Shown here: one piece after another, positions 39,174-47,386 of the stretch
Layout of the letters: each line of letters opens with the position of its first letter
Numbering within the stretch: position 1 is the first letter of the stretch
Assembly: GCF_002887735.1 (NCBI RefSeq)
Contig: NZ_PKQP01000002.1
Location: 1 to 64,000, forward strand
Direction: 5' to 3'
Length of the DNA: 64,000 bases
Source of the DNA: Stenotrophomonas bentonitica
GTDB taxonomy: Bacteria > Pseudomonadota > Gammaproteobacteria > Xanthomonadales > Xanthomonadaceae
Translations under genes and position numbers: made by a program
Notes under the pieces: generated by a model
Seen by the model: the letters and a program-made list of their open reading frames with translations, nothing else
Databases searched by the model: none
Told to the model about the DNA's origin: nothing

Positions 39174-39797
39174 ATGAAGTTGACCCTCCCCACCTGGCTT
39201 ACCCTGCTGCGGATCGTGATGATCCCCGTCCTGGTGCTGGTGTTCTATCTCCCCTACAAGTGGACCAATTTCGCTTCCGCGGCGATCTTCGGCCTGGCCG
39301 CGCTCACCGACTGGCTCGACGGCTGGATTGCCCGCCGTTACGACCTGCAGTCCGCGTTCGGCGCCTTCCTCGATCCGGTCGCGGACAAGCTGATGGTGGC
39401 CGTGGCACTGTTCCTGATCGTGCAGGGCCATCCCACTGCGTGGATGGCGGTGTGGGCGGCGGTGATCGTCGGCCGCGAGATTGCCGTATCGGCACTGCGC
39501 GAATGGATGGCCGAAATCGGCCAGCGTGCGAAGGTGCGCGTGGCGGTGATCGGCAAGGTGAAAACCACCGCGCAGATGATCGCGCTGCTGTGCCTGCTGT
39601 ACTCGGTGGCGCCGCACACCCCGATGCAGGACATCTGGATGGGTACCCAGGTCTTCCATATCGGTGACTGGACCCTGGCCATCGCCTCGATTCTCACGCT
39701 GTGGTCGGGCCTGCAGTACCTGCACGCGGCATGGCCGAGCCTGCGCGAGGACGAGCGCCTTGCGCGTGAGAACGCCAAAGCGAAAAAGAATGCATGA
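39174..39797 (+). CDS. pgsA: Phosphatidylglycerophosphate synthase
   Basis: Joins CDP-diacylglycerol and glycerol 3-phosphate in the inner membrane, the committed step to phosphatidylglycerol and cardiolipin. The 207-residue product has about five membrane helices and the full CDP-alcohol phosphotransferase motif in TDWLDGWIARRYD and FGAFLDPVADKLM. The start LTLPTWLTLLRIVMIPVLV is typical. The C-terminus is Lys/Ala-rich. It is the last gene of the long plus-strand series; a tRNA gene follows. Confidence 0.95.
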   Translation: MKLTLPTWLTLLRIVMIPVLVLVFYLPYKWTNFASAAIFGLAALTDWLDGWIARRYDLQSAFGAFLDPVADKLMVAVALFLIVQGHPTAWMAVWAAVIVGREIAVSALREWMAEIGQRAKVRVAVIGKVKTTAQMIALLCLLYSVAPHTPMQDIWMGTQVFHIGDWTLAIASILTLWSGLQYLHAAWPSLREDERLARENAKAKKNA

Positions 39798-39803
39798 GGG
39801 TTG

Positions 39804-39831
39804 TTGACAGCCCCTCGTTTGGCTGTAGAAT
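39804..39831 (+). promoter_or_regulatory. Promoter of first tRNA-Gly
   Basis: A consensus TTGACA (39804-39809) and TAGAAT (39826-39831) with a 16-base spacer, ending 12 bases before the tRNA. Confidence 0.75.
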
Positions 39832-39843
39832 TTCGCCTCCCAA

Positions 39844-39919
<76 letters not shown>

Positions 39920-39960
39920 GATACTGTTTCCATCGCAATCCGTCGCGAAGGGAAACACCG

Positions 39961-39989
39961 AAAAAAGCGACCTTCCGGGTCGCTTTTTT
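39961..39989. terminator. Bidirectional terminator after tRNA-Gly copy 1
   Basis: Perfect 12-bp stem AAAAAAGCGACC/GGTCGCTTTTTT with a five-base loop. Runs of A on one side and T on the other suit both the tRNA and the convergent minus-strand gene that stops at 40009. Confidence 0.9.
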
Positions 39990-40008
39990 CGTATGCGCGT
40001 GTCTGCGG

Positions 40009-40353
40009 TCAGTGGCGCGTTCCGATCCGGACGTTGCACCACGTGCGGATGTTCTCGCGGTCGAACCGCGGGCAGCTGTTCTTGATGGGCAGGTACACGT
40101 AGAGCGCCTGCTCCGTGTGCACGAAGTGGTAATAGTTCGTGCGGTCCTTGCCATACAGCCAATAGTTCGATGAGCCCGGGTTGATGACGTAGGGCTCGAA
40201 CGAGAGGATCGATGATTCGGCCGGGATTATGTTGCTGCTGTCGGTCAGCATCATCCAGGCGTTGGAGAAGCCGTGGGTGGTCGCGCCGACGATGGCGATC
40301 GCGCCGACCAGGGCGGCGATGGCGAGGCTGGCAATGCGGAGAGGGCGTGGCAT
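40009..40353 (-). CDS. Small membrane-anchored hypothetical protein
   Basis: A 114-residue protein not assigned to any family. It starts MPRPLRIASLAIAALVGAIA, a signal peptide or single helix, followed by a mostly polar domain with THGFSNAWMMLTDSSN, SILSFEPYVINPGSSNYWLYGK, FVHTEQALYVYLPIKN and two Cys near the end (NSCPRF, RTWCNV). It lies on the opposite strand between two tRNA-Gly genes and ends 20 bases from a shared terminator. Frame, signal sequence and terminator support a real gene; frames extending upstream run through the tRNA and are artefacts. Confidence 0.65.
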   Translation of the reverse strand: MPRPLRIASLAIAALVGAIAIVGATTHGFSNAWMMLTDSSNIIPAESSILSFEPYVINPGSSNYWLYGKDRTNYYHFVHTEQALYVYLPIKNSCPRFDRENIRTWCNVRIGTRH

Positions 40354-40451
40354 GGGGTGATGATTGGGAATGACCGGGGGAGGGGCAGGCGAGGCCGGCA
40401 CGCGCGCCGGGGCGGCCCGGGGCAACGCACGGAAATGCAGCAAAAAGGATG

Positions 40452-40480
40452 TTGACGACGTGAAGGAATTCCGACAGAAT
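40452..40480 (+). promoter_or_regulatory. Promoter of second tRNA-Gly
   Basis: TTGACG (40452-40457) and CAGAAT (40475-40480), spacer 17; the tRNA starts 80 bases further on. Confidence 0.65.
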
Positions 40481-40560
40481 AGCGCTCCTTCGACGCAGGT
40501 CGAGGGGCCGACAGCCTCCAGCACCCCAGGGTGCGGTGCCGTCGGGGCAAGCGAAAGTCT

Positions 40561-40636
<76 letters not shown>

Positions 40637-40645
40637 GATTTCGAC

Positions 40646-40671
40646 AGGGCCCCCCTCGGGGCCTTGTTTTT
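40646..40671 (+). terminator. Terminator after tRNA-Gly copy 2
   Basis: GC-rich stem AGGGCCCC/GGGGCCTT followed by GTTTTT. Confidence 0.7.
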
Positions 40672-40783
40672 CTCCGCGGTGGCACGCGGGCATCCGGTCC
40701 GGAAGCATTGGCCGGGATGTGAAAAAAAGTGTGAAAAAGCTGGTGTGTTTCGAGTGGTTTCGGTAACATGCACGCTTGATTTT

Positions 40784-40859
<76 letters not shown>

Positions 40860-40869
40860 AATCCTGACC

Positions 40870-40895
40870 AGGCCCCGTTCTCGGGGTCTTGTTCT
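40870..40895 (+). terminator. Terminator-like hairpin after tRNA-Gly copy 3
   Basis: Stem AGgCCCCG/CGGGGtCT with a TTCT loop and a broken T tract (TGTTCT). It may be a weak terminator, with some transcripts reading on into tRNA-Cys. Confidence 0.5.
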
Positions 40896-40936
40896 ATCGG
40901 GGCATGCAACACGCCTCCGATGATCGTAGGGTCACC

Positions 40937-41010
40937 GGCCTGGTGGCAGAGTGGTCATGCAGCGGACTGCAAATCCGCGTACGCCGGTTCAATTCCGACC
41001 CAGGCCTCCA
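40937..41010 (+). tRNA. tRNA-Cys(GCA)
   Basis: 74 bases with encoded CCA: acceptor GGCCTGG/CCAGGCC, anticodon region GGACTGCAAATCC (GCA), T arm with GGTTCAATTCC. Nothing else in the tRNA set here decodes Cys. Confidence 0.96.
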
Positions 41011-41027
41011 AATAGAAAGTAGCCCAG

Positions 41028-41048
41028 AGCCCGCGCATGCGGGCTTTG
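41028..41048 (+). terminator. Terminator-like hairpin after tRNA-Cys
   Basis: Stem AGCCCGC/GCGGGCT with a GCAT loop followed by TTG; the T run is short. Confidence 0.5.
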
Positions 41049-41142
41049 TGCGTTGTGGGCCTCCATTCAGTTTCGCACGCGAGAGCCGACAGGGCCTACA
41101 CAACCCGCTTCGTATGCTGCGCCCGTCCATATTGGCAGCCTT

Positions 41143-42642
41143 ATGCAGACACAAAAAGCACGCGTAGCGACGGGTATCGAAGGCCTCGACAGCATCCTGG
41201 GCGGGGGCTTCCCGCAGGGGCGGCTGTATCTGCTCGAGGGTCCGCCCGGCTCAGGCAAGACCACGCTGTCCCTGCAGTTCCTGCTGCACGGGTTGAGCAA
41301 GGGGGAGCGCTGCCTGTACATCACGCTCTCCGAGACGGCTGACGAACTCCGGGAAGTCGCCAATGCCCACGGCTGGTCGCTGGACGGGCTGGACCTGTTC
41401 GAGCTGGCCTCGGCCGAGGAAGCGCTGGGCGACGGCCGCATGCAGTCGGTCCTGCACTCCTGGGAGGTCGAGCTGGATGAGACGGTCAAGCTGATCCTGG
41501 GCGAGGTGGAGCGCATCAAGCCGCACCGGGTCGTGTTCGACTCGCTCTCCGAGCTGCGATTGCTCTCGCAGGATCCGCTGCGCTATCGCCGGCAGATTCT
41601 GTCGCTCAAGCAGTTCTTCGCGCCGAAGAGCGCAACCGTGGTGCTGGTCGATGACATGACCGCCTCCGGCGAGGAGCGCGATGGCCAGCTGCACAGCCTG
41701 TGTCATGGCGTCGTATCACTGGAACGGCTGACGCTGGATTTCGGTCCGGCACGGCGGCGGATGCATGTGCAGAAACTGCGCGGGGTGAACTTCACTGCCG
41801 GCTACCACGACATGACCATCCGCGAGGGCGGTCTGGAGGTGTTCCCGCGACTGATCGCTTCGGACCACCACGCCAAATTCAACGGTACCCCGATCAGCAG
41901 CGGGGTGGGCGAGATCGACAGCCTGCTCGGTGGTGGACCGCTGCGGGGCACCAGCACGTTGCTGACCGGCCCGGCCGGCAGCGGCAAGACCAACGTGGCG
42001 CTGCAGTATGTGTGGGCCGCGTGCGAGCGCGGTGAGCATTGCTGCATCTTCGAATTCGATGAGCGCATCGGCACCTTGCTGGCCCGCGCGGAGTCATTGG
42101 ATATCGACCTCAGCAAACATCTGGAGACGGGGCTGCTGGAGATCCAGCAGGTGGACCCGGCCGAGATCTCGCCGGGCGAGTTCGCCTGGAACATGCAGCG
42201 TGCGGTGGAAGAACGTCAGTGCCGCCTGCTGGTGATCGACAGCCTCAACGGCTACGTCACGGCGATGCCGCAGGAAAAGCAGCTGATGCTCCAGCTGCAC
42301 GAGATGCTGTCCTATCTCAACCAGAAGGGCGTGGCGACCATCCTGATCAATCCGCAGCATGGCCTGGTCGGCACCATGTCCACGGGCAATCTCAACGTGT
42401 CCTACATCGCCGACTCGGTCGTACTGTTCCGCTTCTTCGAGTCGCAGGGGCGGATCCGCAAGGCGATCTCGGTGATCAAGAACCGCGGCGGTGCGCACGA
42501 AAACACGATCCGCGAGCTGAACATCGACGGCAAGGGCATTTCGCTCAGTGCGCCCCTCAACGAGTTCAAGGGGATCCTGACCGGCACGCCGGAATTCGTG
42601 GGCAATACGGCGCATCTGCTCGGCCACACCCGTGCAGACTGA
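41143..42642 (+). CDS. KaiC-like double-domain RecA/DnaB-type ATPase
   Basis: A 499-residue protein with two KaiC domains. CI: GIEGLDSILGGGFPQGRLYL, Walker A GPPGSGKTT (33-41), Walker B VVFDS. CII: Walker A GPAGSGKT (276-283), Walker B LLVIDS. By eye against cyanobacterial KaiC, the CI Glu pair E77/E78 is Ser63/Glu64, the CII pair E318/E319 is Asp306/Glu307, and the S431/T432 phosphosites align with Ser420/Tyr421. This points to ATPase activity and perhaps altered autophosphorylation. No kaiA or kaiB is seen. The kinase gene downstream overlaps by 11 bases, so the two proteins very likely work together in signalling. A longer frame to 41053 has no support. Confidence 0.88.
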   Translation: MQTQKARVATGIEGLDSILGGGFPQGRLYLLEGPPGSGKTTLSLQFLLHGLSKGERCLYITLSETADELREVANAHGWSLDGLDLFELASAEEALGDGRMQSVLHSWEVELDETVKLILGEVERIKPHRVVFDSLSELRLLSQDPLRYRRQILSLKQFFAPKSATVVLVDDMTASGEERDGQLHSLCHGVVSLERLTLDFGPARRRMHVQKLRGVNFTAGYHDMTIREGGLEVFPRLIASDHHAKFNGTPISSGVGEIDSLLGGGPLRGTSTLLTGPAGSGKTNVALQYVWAACERGEHCCIFEFDERIGTLLARAESLDIDLSKHLETGLLEIQQVDPAEISPGEFAWNMQRAVEERQCRLLVIDSLNGYVTAMPQEKQLMLQLHEMLSYLNQKGVATILINPQHGLVGTMSTGNLNVSYIADSVVLFRFFESQGRIRKAISVIKNRGGAHENTIRELNIDGKGISLSAPLNEFKGILTGTPEFVGNTAHLLGHTRAD

Positions 42643-44686
42643 CGCCACGTCCGGCGTGGTGCACATCGTTGCACCGTTCGGGCGTGATGCGCCGAGCATC
42701 GCTGCCGTGCTCAACGCCGCCGGGTTGCGGACCACGATCCAGGAAAGCCTGGCGCGGTTGGCCGATGCGCTCGATGACGAGGTGGGCGCGGTGGTGGTCA
42801 CCGAGGAGGCCGTGGCGAAAGGCACGGCTGCCCTGCTCGAGCCCCTGGCCCGGCAACCGACCTGGTCGGATATTCCCTTCATCCTGCTGCGGTCCCCGCG
42901 CTCGCAGAAGCGGCCATTGGCCGACGCCGGCCTGCAGCTGGCGATCAACATCATCGAACTGGACCGGCCACTGGGCAGCAGCTCGCTGCTGAGTTCGGTG
43001 CGCAGTGCGCTGCGCGCGCGCGACAAGCAGTTCCTGGTGCGTGACCAGATGCGGGCGCTGGCCGATGGGCGTGCCGCGCTGGAGCGCAGCGAAGCCGAAC
43101 TGCGCCTGGTGGCCGACGCGATGCCGGTGCTGATCGCCTTCATCGACCGTGACCTGAATTACCGCTTCGCCAACAAGGCGTATGAAGCCTGGTTCGAGCG
43201 GCCGGTTTCGGACGTGATCGGCAGGCGCGTGCCCGACGTGTTCGGGCAGGAAGTGTGGACCAGTCGCCGGCCGTTGATCGAACGTGCGCTGGCCGGCGAG
43301 CACATCGTGTTCGAGGCGAACTGGCCGTTCAGTGATGGCCGGCGGCGCGACAGTGAGATCCGCTACTCGCCACGCGTTGATGCGGATGGAACGCCGGACG
43401 GGTTCCATGTGTTCGTCACCGACATCACCGCCTCCAAACTGGCCCTGGAGACCAGCCAGCAGCACGCGCTGGATTTGGAGGCGATGGTGGCCGAGCGCAC
43501 CGCCGAACTGGAACACCAGATGGCCGCGCGCGAAGCCAGCGAAGCCGCACTGCGCCAGTCGCAGAAGATGGATGCGATCGGCCAGCTCACCGGCGGCATC
43601 GCGCATGACTTCAACAACATGCTGACCGGCATCCTGTCCTCGCTGGACATCATGCGCATGCGCGTGGAAATGGGGCGCATGGAGGGGTTGGAACGGTTCC
43701 TGGATGCCGCCACCGCCTCCAGCCAGCGTGCGGCCGCGTTGACCCAGCGCCTGCTGGCGTTCTCGCGCCGGCAATCGCTGGATTCGAAAACCGTCGAACT
43801 CAACGCACTGGTGGGGTCGGTCCAGCACCTGCTGCGCAGCACCCTGGGGGAAACGATCCGCATCCAGATGGTGACCAGCGATACCCCGCTGCGCGCGAAC
43901 CTGGACAGCAACCAGTTTGAAAGCGCGCTGCTCAATCTGGCCATCAACGCACGCGATGCCATGCCCGATGGTGGAGAGTTGCGGCTGCGCACCTCGCATG
44001 TGCATGTCGCCGAGGCGGAGGTGCCGACCGTCCCGGCCGGCGAGTACGCCGTGGTGGCCGTGTCCGATACCGGCACCGGCATGCCGCCGGAGGTGGTCGA
44101 ACGGATCTTCGAGCCGTTCTTCACCACCAAGCCGATCGGCAAGGGCACCGGGCTGGGCATGTCGATGATCTACGGCTTCATGCAGCAGTCCGGGGGCCAC
44201 ATCACCGTGGACTCCACGCCGGGGCAGGGCACGACGGTGTCCTTGTTCATGCCGGTGGTGCACGACCCGGCCGAGGATGAGGACACGCCGAACGCGCAGG
44301 CGGTATCGCTTGGCGCCGGGCAGTCGATCCTGGTGGTGGAGGACGACGAGCAGGTGCGGATGCTGGTGACGGTGGTGCTTGAGGATCTCGGGTATACCGC
44401 CGAGGTGGTCGGCGACGCCGATGGCGCCATTCCCATCCTCGGCTCGTCGAAGAAGATCGACCTGCTGATCACCGATGTCGGGCTGCCCGGTCTCAATGGA
44501 CGGCAACTGGCGGAAATCGCGCGGCAGACGCGGCCATCCCTGCCGGTGCTGTTCATGACCGGCTACGCGGAGAAGGCGCAGGAACGCTCGGCGTTCCTCG
44601 ACAACGGCATGGCGATGATCGCCAAGCCATTCCTGCTCGATGCGTTCAGTGAGGCAGTACGTAGTTCGATCGCCACGCGGCAGTGA
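42632..44686 (+). CDS. Hybrid histidine kinase paired with the KaiC-like ATPase
   Basis: A 684-residue soluble sensor kinase from a GTG inside the kaiC-like gene. Domains: residues 1-130, a receiver-like fold without clear phospho-acceptor; 155-270, a PAS domain (RLVADAMPVLIAFIDRDLNY); 270-310, a coiled coil; 310-385, HisKA with GGIAHDFNNMLTG, phospho-His H325; 425-540, HATPase with NLAINARDAMPDGG, DTGTGM and GKGTGLGMSM; 565-680, a receiver with VVEDDEQVR, phospho-Asp D615 (LITDVGLPG) and AKPF. No membrane helix. The PAS cavity ligand is unknown. No DNA-binding response regulator follows; a BLUF gene does. Confidence 0.9.
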   Translation: MQTDATSGVVHIVAPFGRDAPSIAAVLNAAGLRTTIQESLARLADALDDEVGAVVVTEEAVAKGTAALLEPLARQPTWSDIPFILLRSPRSQKRPLADAGLQLAINIIELDRPLGSSSLLSSVRSALRARDKQFLVRDQMRALADGRAALERSEAELRLVADAMPVLIAFIDRDLNYRFANKAYEAWFERPVSDVIGRRVPDVFGQEVWTSRRPLIERALAGEHIVFEANWPFSDGRRRDSEIRYSPRVDADGTPDGFHVFVTDITASKLALETSQQHALDLEAMVAERTAELEHQMAAREASEAALRQSQKMDAIGQLTGGIAHDFNNMLTGILSSLDIMRMRVEMGRMEGLERFLDAATASSQRAAALTQRLLAFSRRQSLDSKTVELNALVGSVQHLLRSTLGETIRIQMVTSDTPLRANLDSNQFESALLNLAINARDAMPDGGELRLRTSHVHVAEAEVPTVPAGEYAVVAVSDTGTGMPPEVVERIFEPFFTTKPIGKGTGLGMSMIYGFMQQSGGHITVDSTPGQGTTVSLFMPVVHDPAEDEDTPNAQAVSLGAGQSILVVEDDEQVRMLVTVVLEDLGYTAEVVGDADGAIPILGSSKKIDLLITDVGLPGLNGRQLAEIARQTRPSLPVLFMTGYAEKAQERSAFLDNGMAMIAKPFLLDAFSEAVRSSIATRQ

Positions 44687-44837
44687 GTGCGCGTGGCTGC
44701 CTGCGGCGGCCTGGGGGACGAAACCGCCGCGCGATGGAAACTTTCGGTTGCAGCGTCATCTGAATGCTTCAGCGAGCGGCTTTATTTAGATACCTGAAAG
44801 TGCCAGCATAGGGCTTTGAGAATGTCGGAGTTTACCC

Positions 44838-45299
44838 ATGCCCTTATGCGCGATCGCGTATGTCAGCGACGTTGCGGGCCCGCTGTCTGCGGCGCATCTT
44901 GACGCCCTTGTCGAGGATGCCATCCGCTTCAACAGTCTGGCGGGGGTGACCGGCGTACTGCTGTGCGACGGCAGTCGTTTCCTGCAGTACTTTGAAGGTC
45001 CCGATGACGGGGTGTCGGCGGTGCATGAGCGGGTGTTGCAGGCACGGAGCCATCGCGCCATCCACAAGCTCGGCCACGCGCGCGTACCGCAGCGCTTTTT
45101 CCCGTACTGGAGCATGCGCTGGCTGGGCGTGGAGCCTGCCTTGATCGAGATGCTCTCGGCAGGTGACTGGGAGGCCTTCGCAGACCGTATCGCCGGCGGC
45201 GCGCCGGCGGGCAGCGGGATGGAGCGGCTGCTGCAGTTCGTCGCCCCACACCTGCCCGGGCAGGCCGCGTCGCAGCAGGTGCGCTCGGCAGCGGACTGA
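44838..45299 (+). CDS. Short BLUF blue-light photoreceptor (copy 1)
   Basis: A 153-residue flavin-binding light sensor. The residues that tune the flavin in PixD/Slr1694 fall at the same numbers: Tyr8 (AIAYVSD), Asn32 (RFNSLAGVTG), Gln50 (FLQYFEGP), Trp91 and Met93 (YWSMRW), so photochemistry should be intact. The BLUF domain takes about 95 residues; the remaining 58 form a helical tail without effector domain, so it should signal by protein contact. GGAG lies a few bases before the ATG. It is 151 bases after the hybrid kinase, with a possible separate promoter. Confidence 0.93.
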   Translation: MPLCAIAYVSDVAGPLSAAHLDALVEDAIRFNSLAGVTGVLLCDGSRFLQYFEGPDDGVSAVHERVLQARSHRAIHKLGHARVPQRFFPYWSMRWLGVEPALIEMLSAGDWEAFADRIAGGAPAGSGMERLLQFVAPHLPGQAASQQVRSAAD

Positions 45300-45579
45300 G
45301 ATGACCCGTGCAGCGTTTACCCGCAGGGGCTGATACCAGGGGGGAGCCGGCCAGAGGCGGAGCATCGCCGCCGCGCTGACATGCTGCTGTCAATATGCGC
45401 CCTGCATGATGCAGATGCGGGCGCAGGCGCGAGATGAACCATTCATCGGGGGCGTCGCCTTTGGCCGTGTGGTAATTGACTTAATGCAAAGGAAGTGCAA
45501 ATTTTAAGTGAACCCGAAGTGAATCCGCCCCTGAGGGGGTTTTGTCGTCCCTGAAGCAAGCAAGTCCCACGGAGGTCGT
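45300..45579. other. Intergenic region before a small ORF
   Basis: No gene is seen in these 280 bases. A possible promoter is TTGACT (45476-45481) and AAATTT (45499-45504), spacer 17. AAGTGAA occurs twice, separated by four bases, near 45506. A short GC hairpin CGCCCC-TGA-GGGGG followed by TTTT (about 45526-45543) could pause or end transcription before the small ORF at 45580. A decayed GTAG-type palindrome may lie near 45340. Confidence 0.35.
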
Positions 45580-45828
45580 ATGGAATACGGCGAACATGAC
45601 TTGGCTGACGGAGTGCGAACCGAGCTGGAAGCCAGCTACGTGAAACATGGCTGCGGCCCGGAATTCTGGTCCACCTACCAGCGCGTGCTGGAGCGACTGG
45701 TCCCACCGGCGCAGGGCACCGCGCGAACCCGTGTCACCAATGAGCTGGCGTTGATCATCGAACAGTTGGGGATCGTGCGGCGCGCCCAGTTGGTGCCCCC
45801 ACGCAGTGCGCGACCGCGCGCTCGCTGA
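45580..45828 (+). CDS. Small hypothetical protein, 82 aa
   Basis: No family recognised. The ATG has a strong ribosome-binding site (GGAGGT, spacing about five). The product is acidic at the start (MEYGEHDLADGVRTELEASY), has a helix-forming middle (FWSTYQRVLERLVPPAQ, VTNELALIIEQLGIVRRA) and a basic Arg/Pro-rich end, with one Cys in HGCGPEF. No signal or membrane segment. The length and charged helices would suit a small regulatory or binding protein, but this is a guess. It converges on ccoG. Confidence 0.6.
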   Translation: MEYGEHDLADGVRTELEASYVKHGCGPEFWSTYQRVLERLVPPAQGTARTRVTNELALIIEQLGIVRRAQLVPPRSARPRAR

Positions 45829-45882
45829 AACCGGGTCGGGGGAACGGAAATCGGGACGGGGACAACCGCCAGCGCGGCGCCA

Positions 45883-46968
45883 CTACAGGTAATGGAGACC
45901 GATGCCCAGCAGGGCCAGCAGCGTGCTGGCCGCGGCAAGCGTGCGCGGGCGGATCCAGCGTGGCGGGCGTTGCTGCATGGCTGACGGGCTGGCACGGCGG
46001 ATCAGACCGGTCGGGAACTGCCAGGCACGCATGCGCGCATCGCAGGCGTCCTGGCAGTCGCCACAGCCGATGCAATCGGCATGCGGCCCGGCGCGCACGT
46101 CCAGCGCCATCGGGCAGACGGTGACGCAGTCCCCGCAATCCAGGCAATCGCCGAGCCGATCGGCGCTGAAGTGCGGCATGGGGCCGGCGATGTCTTCATG
46201 CGCGGCGCGGAACGCGTAATCGCTGGCGCTGGTGGGATCGAGCAGTCCGCGGCCACGGGCCTGCACGCCACCCAACCCCGCCACGCGCGGGCCACGTGGC
46301 TCACCGCGACGCGCGTGATAGTGCATGCGCGGCGTGTCGCTGTCGCAGAACACGCCGTGGACGCGCGCATACGGGCACAACTCGCGACAGACATGTTCAC
46401 GCAGGAAGCCCGCGTTGCCCCAGGTGGCGGCGGCATAGAACAGGATCCAGAACGTTTCCCAGCCGCTCCAGGCCGGCGGCCACGGCGTGCCGACCAGACC
46501 GTGGATCGGGCTGAAAAAGCCCACGAAGGTGATGCCGGTCCACGCGGCCACCAGCAGCCACAGCAGATGCTTGGCCGCGCGCGCCGGTGCGGCCGGCAGG
46601 CAGTGCGCGGCGGCCTGTTCGATCCAGCGGAACAACCGGCTCCACAAGGTCTGCGGGCAGGCATGGCCGCACCAGACCCGGCCAGCCAGGTTGGTCAGCA
46701 GCACCAGGGTGGTGGCCAGCACGGCGGCCAGCCCCAGCAGGATGCCCACGTCCTGCGGCCAGAGCGTCCAGCCGAACAGATCGAAACGGCGCGCGGTCAG
46801 GTCGAACAACAGTGCCTGGCGGCCCTCCCAGCGCAGCCACGGCAGGGCGTAGAAGCCGGCCAGCAGCAGCGCCGACAGCAGCGGCCGCCAGCGCAGTGGC
46901 GCGCGGCGAACGGCGGGCGGCGGTGCCGGTGGTGGATCGACGAGATGCAGGGTGAGGCGGTCTGTCAT
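45883..46968 (-). CDS. ccoG: CcoG-type iron-sulfur protein, short form
   Basis: Membrane ferredoxin-type protein of the CcoG/FixG family, a cupric reductase used in cbb3 oxidase assembly. The 361-residue product has membrane helices, GRVWCGHACPQTLWSRLFRW and HVCRELCPYARVHGVFCD, then a double 4Fe-4S motif, CLDCGDCVTVCPMALD and CIGCGDCQDACDAR. It ends soon after the last helix (LAAASTLLALLGIGLHYL), while typical members continue for about 100 more residues as an Ig-like periplasmic domain (FixG_C). The start ATG is two bases after the stop of the small membrane protein upstream; both lie downstream of an FNR-type box. Confidence 0.88.
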   Translation of the reverse strand: MTDRLTLHLVDPPPAPPPAVRRAPLRWRPLLSALLLAGFYALPWLRWEGRQALLFDLTARRFDLFGWTLWPQDVGILLGLAAVLATTLVLLTNLAGRVWCGHACPQTLWSRLFRWIEQAAAHCLPAAPARAAKHLLWLLVAAWTGITFVGFFSPIHGLVGTPWPPAWSGWETFWILFYAAATWGNAGFLREHVCRELCPYARVHGVFCDSDTPRMHYHARRGEPRGPRVAGLGGVQARGRGLLDPTSASDYAFRAAHEDIAGPMPHFSADRLGDCLDCGDCVTVCPMALDVRAGPHADCIGCGDCQDACDARMRAWQFPTGLIRRASPSAMQQRPPRWIRPRTLAAASTLLALLGIGLHYL

Positions 46969-46970
46969 GG

Positions 46971-47264
46971 TCACCCCAGCGGCAGATCGTCGTCGTCGCC
47001 GGGCATCGGCCGCAGCAGGTACCAGGTGATCGTGCTGGCGGCGGCGGTGACCGCCCAGAACATGAAGAACCCCAGTGTGTAGCCCAGTTCGCGGCTGATC
47101 TCGTGTTGCGGGAAGGTGATGTCGTGCAGGCGCAGCGGGTCGACGAACGCGAAGAACACCACGCTGGCCAGGCCGGCTGCGACGAAACTGGGCCACAGGA
47201 TGGCGCCCCATTGCTGGATCAGCCGTCGGCGGCTGCCGTCGGGCGGGTCGTGCAGGTCGTTCAT
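46971..47264 (-). CDS. Small two-helix membrane protein upstream of ccoG
   Basis: A 97-residue protein of unrecognised family with two membrane helices (WPSFVAAGLASVVFFAFVDP and LGYTLGFFMFWAVTAAASTI), a conserved-looking loop between them (LRLHDITFPQHEISRE) and an acidic end (MPGDDDDLP). The start ATG at 47264 gives a short polar N-terminus. It is cotranscribed with ccoG at a spacing of two bases and controlled from the divergent promoter with the FNR-type site, so a part in cbb3 oxidase or haem-copper assembly is likely but inferred. Confidence 0.75.
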   Translation of the reverse strand: MNDLHDPPDGSRRRLIQQWGAILWPSFVAAGLASVVFFAFVDPLRLHDITFPQHEISRELGYTLGFFMFWAVTAAASTITWYLLRPMPGDDDDLPLG

Positions 47265-47386
47265 TGCGGCCACGGTCAGGAGGAGGGGGCAGGGCACGGC
47301 TATACTTCGCGCCGACCGGGGGTCGGGATCGCGGGTGCGCGCTTCCTGTCGAGCTCCCAGACTAGAAGGCTTCGCGACGGCCTTCA

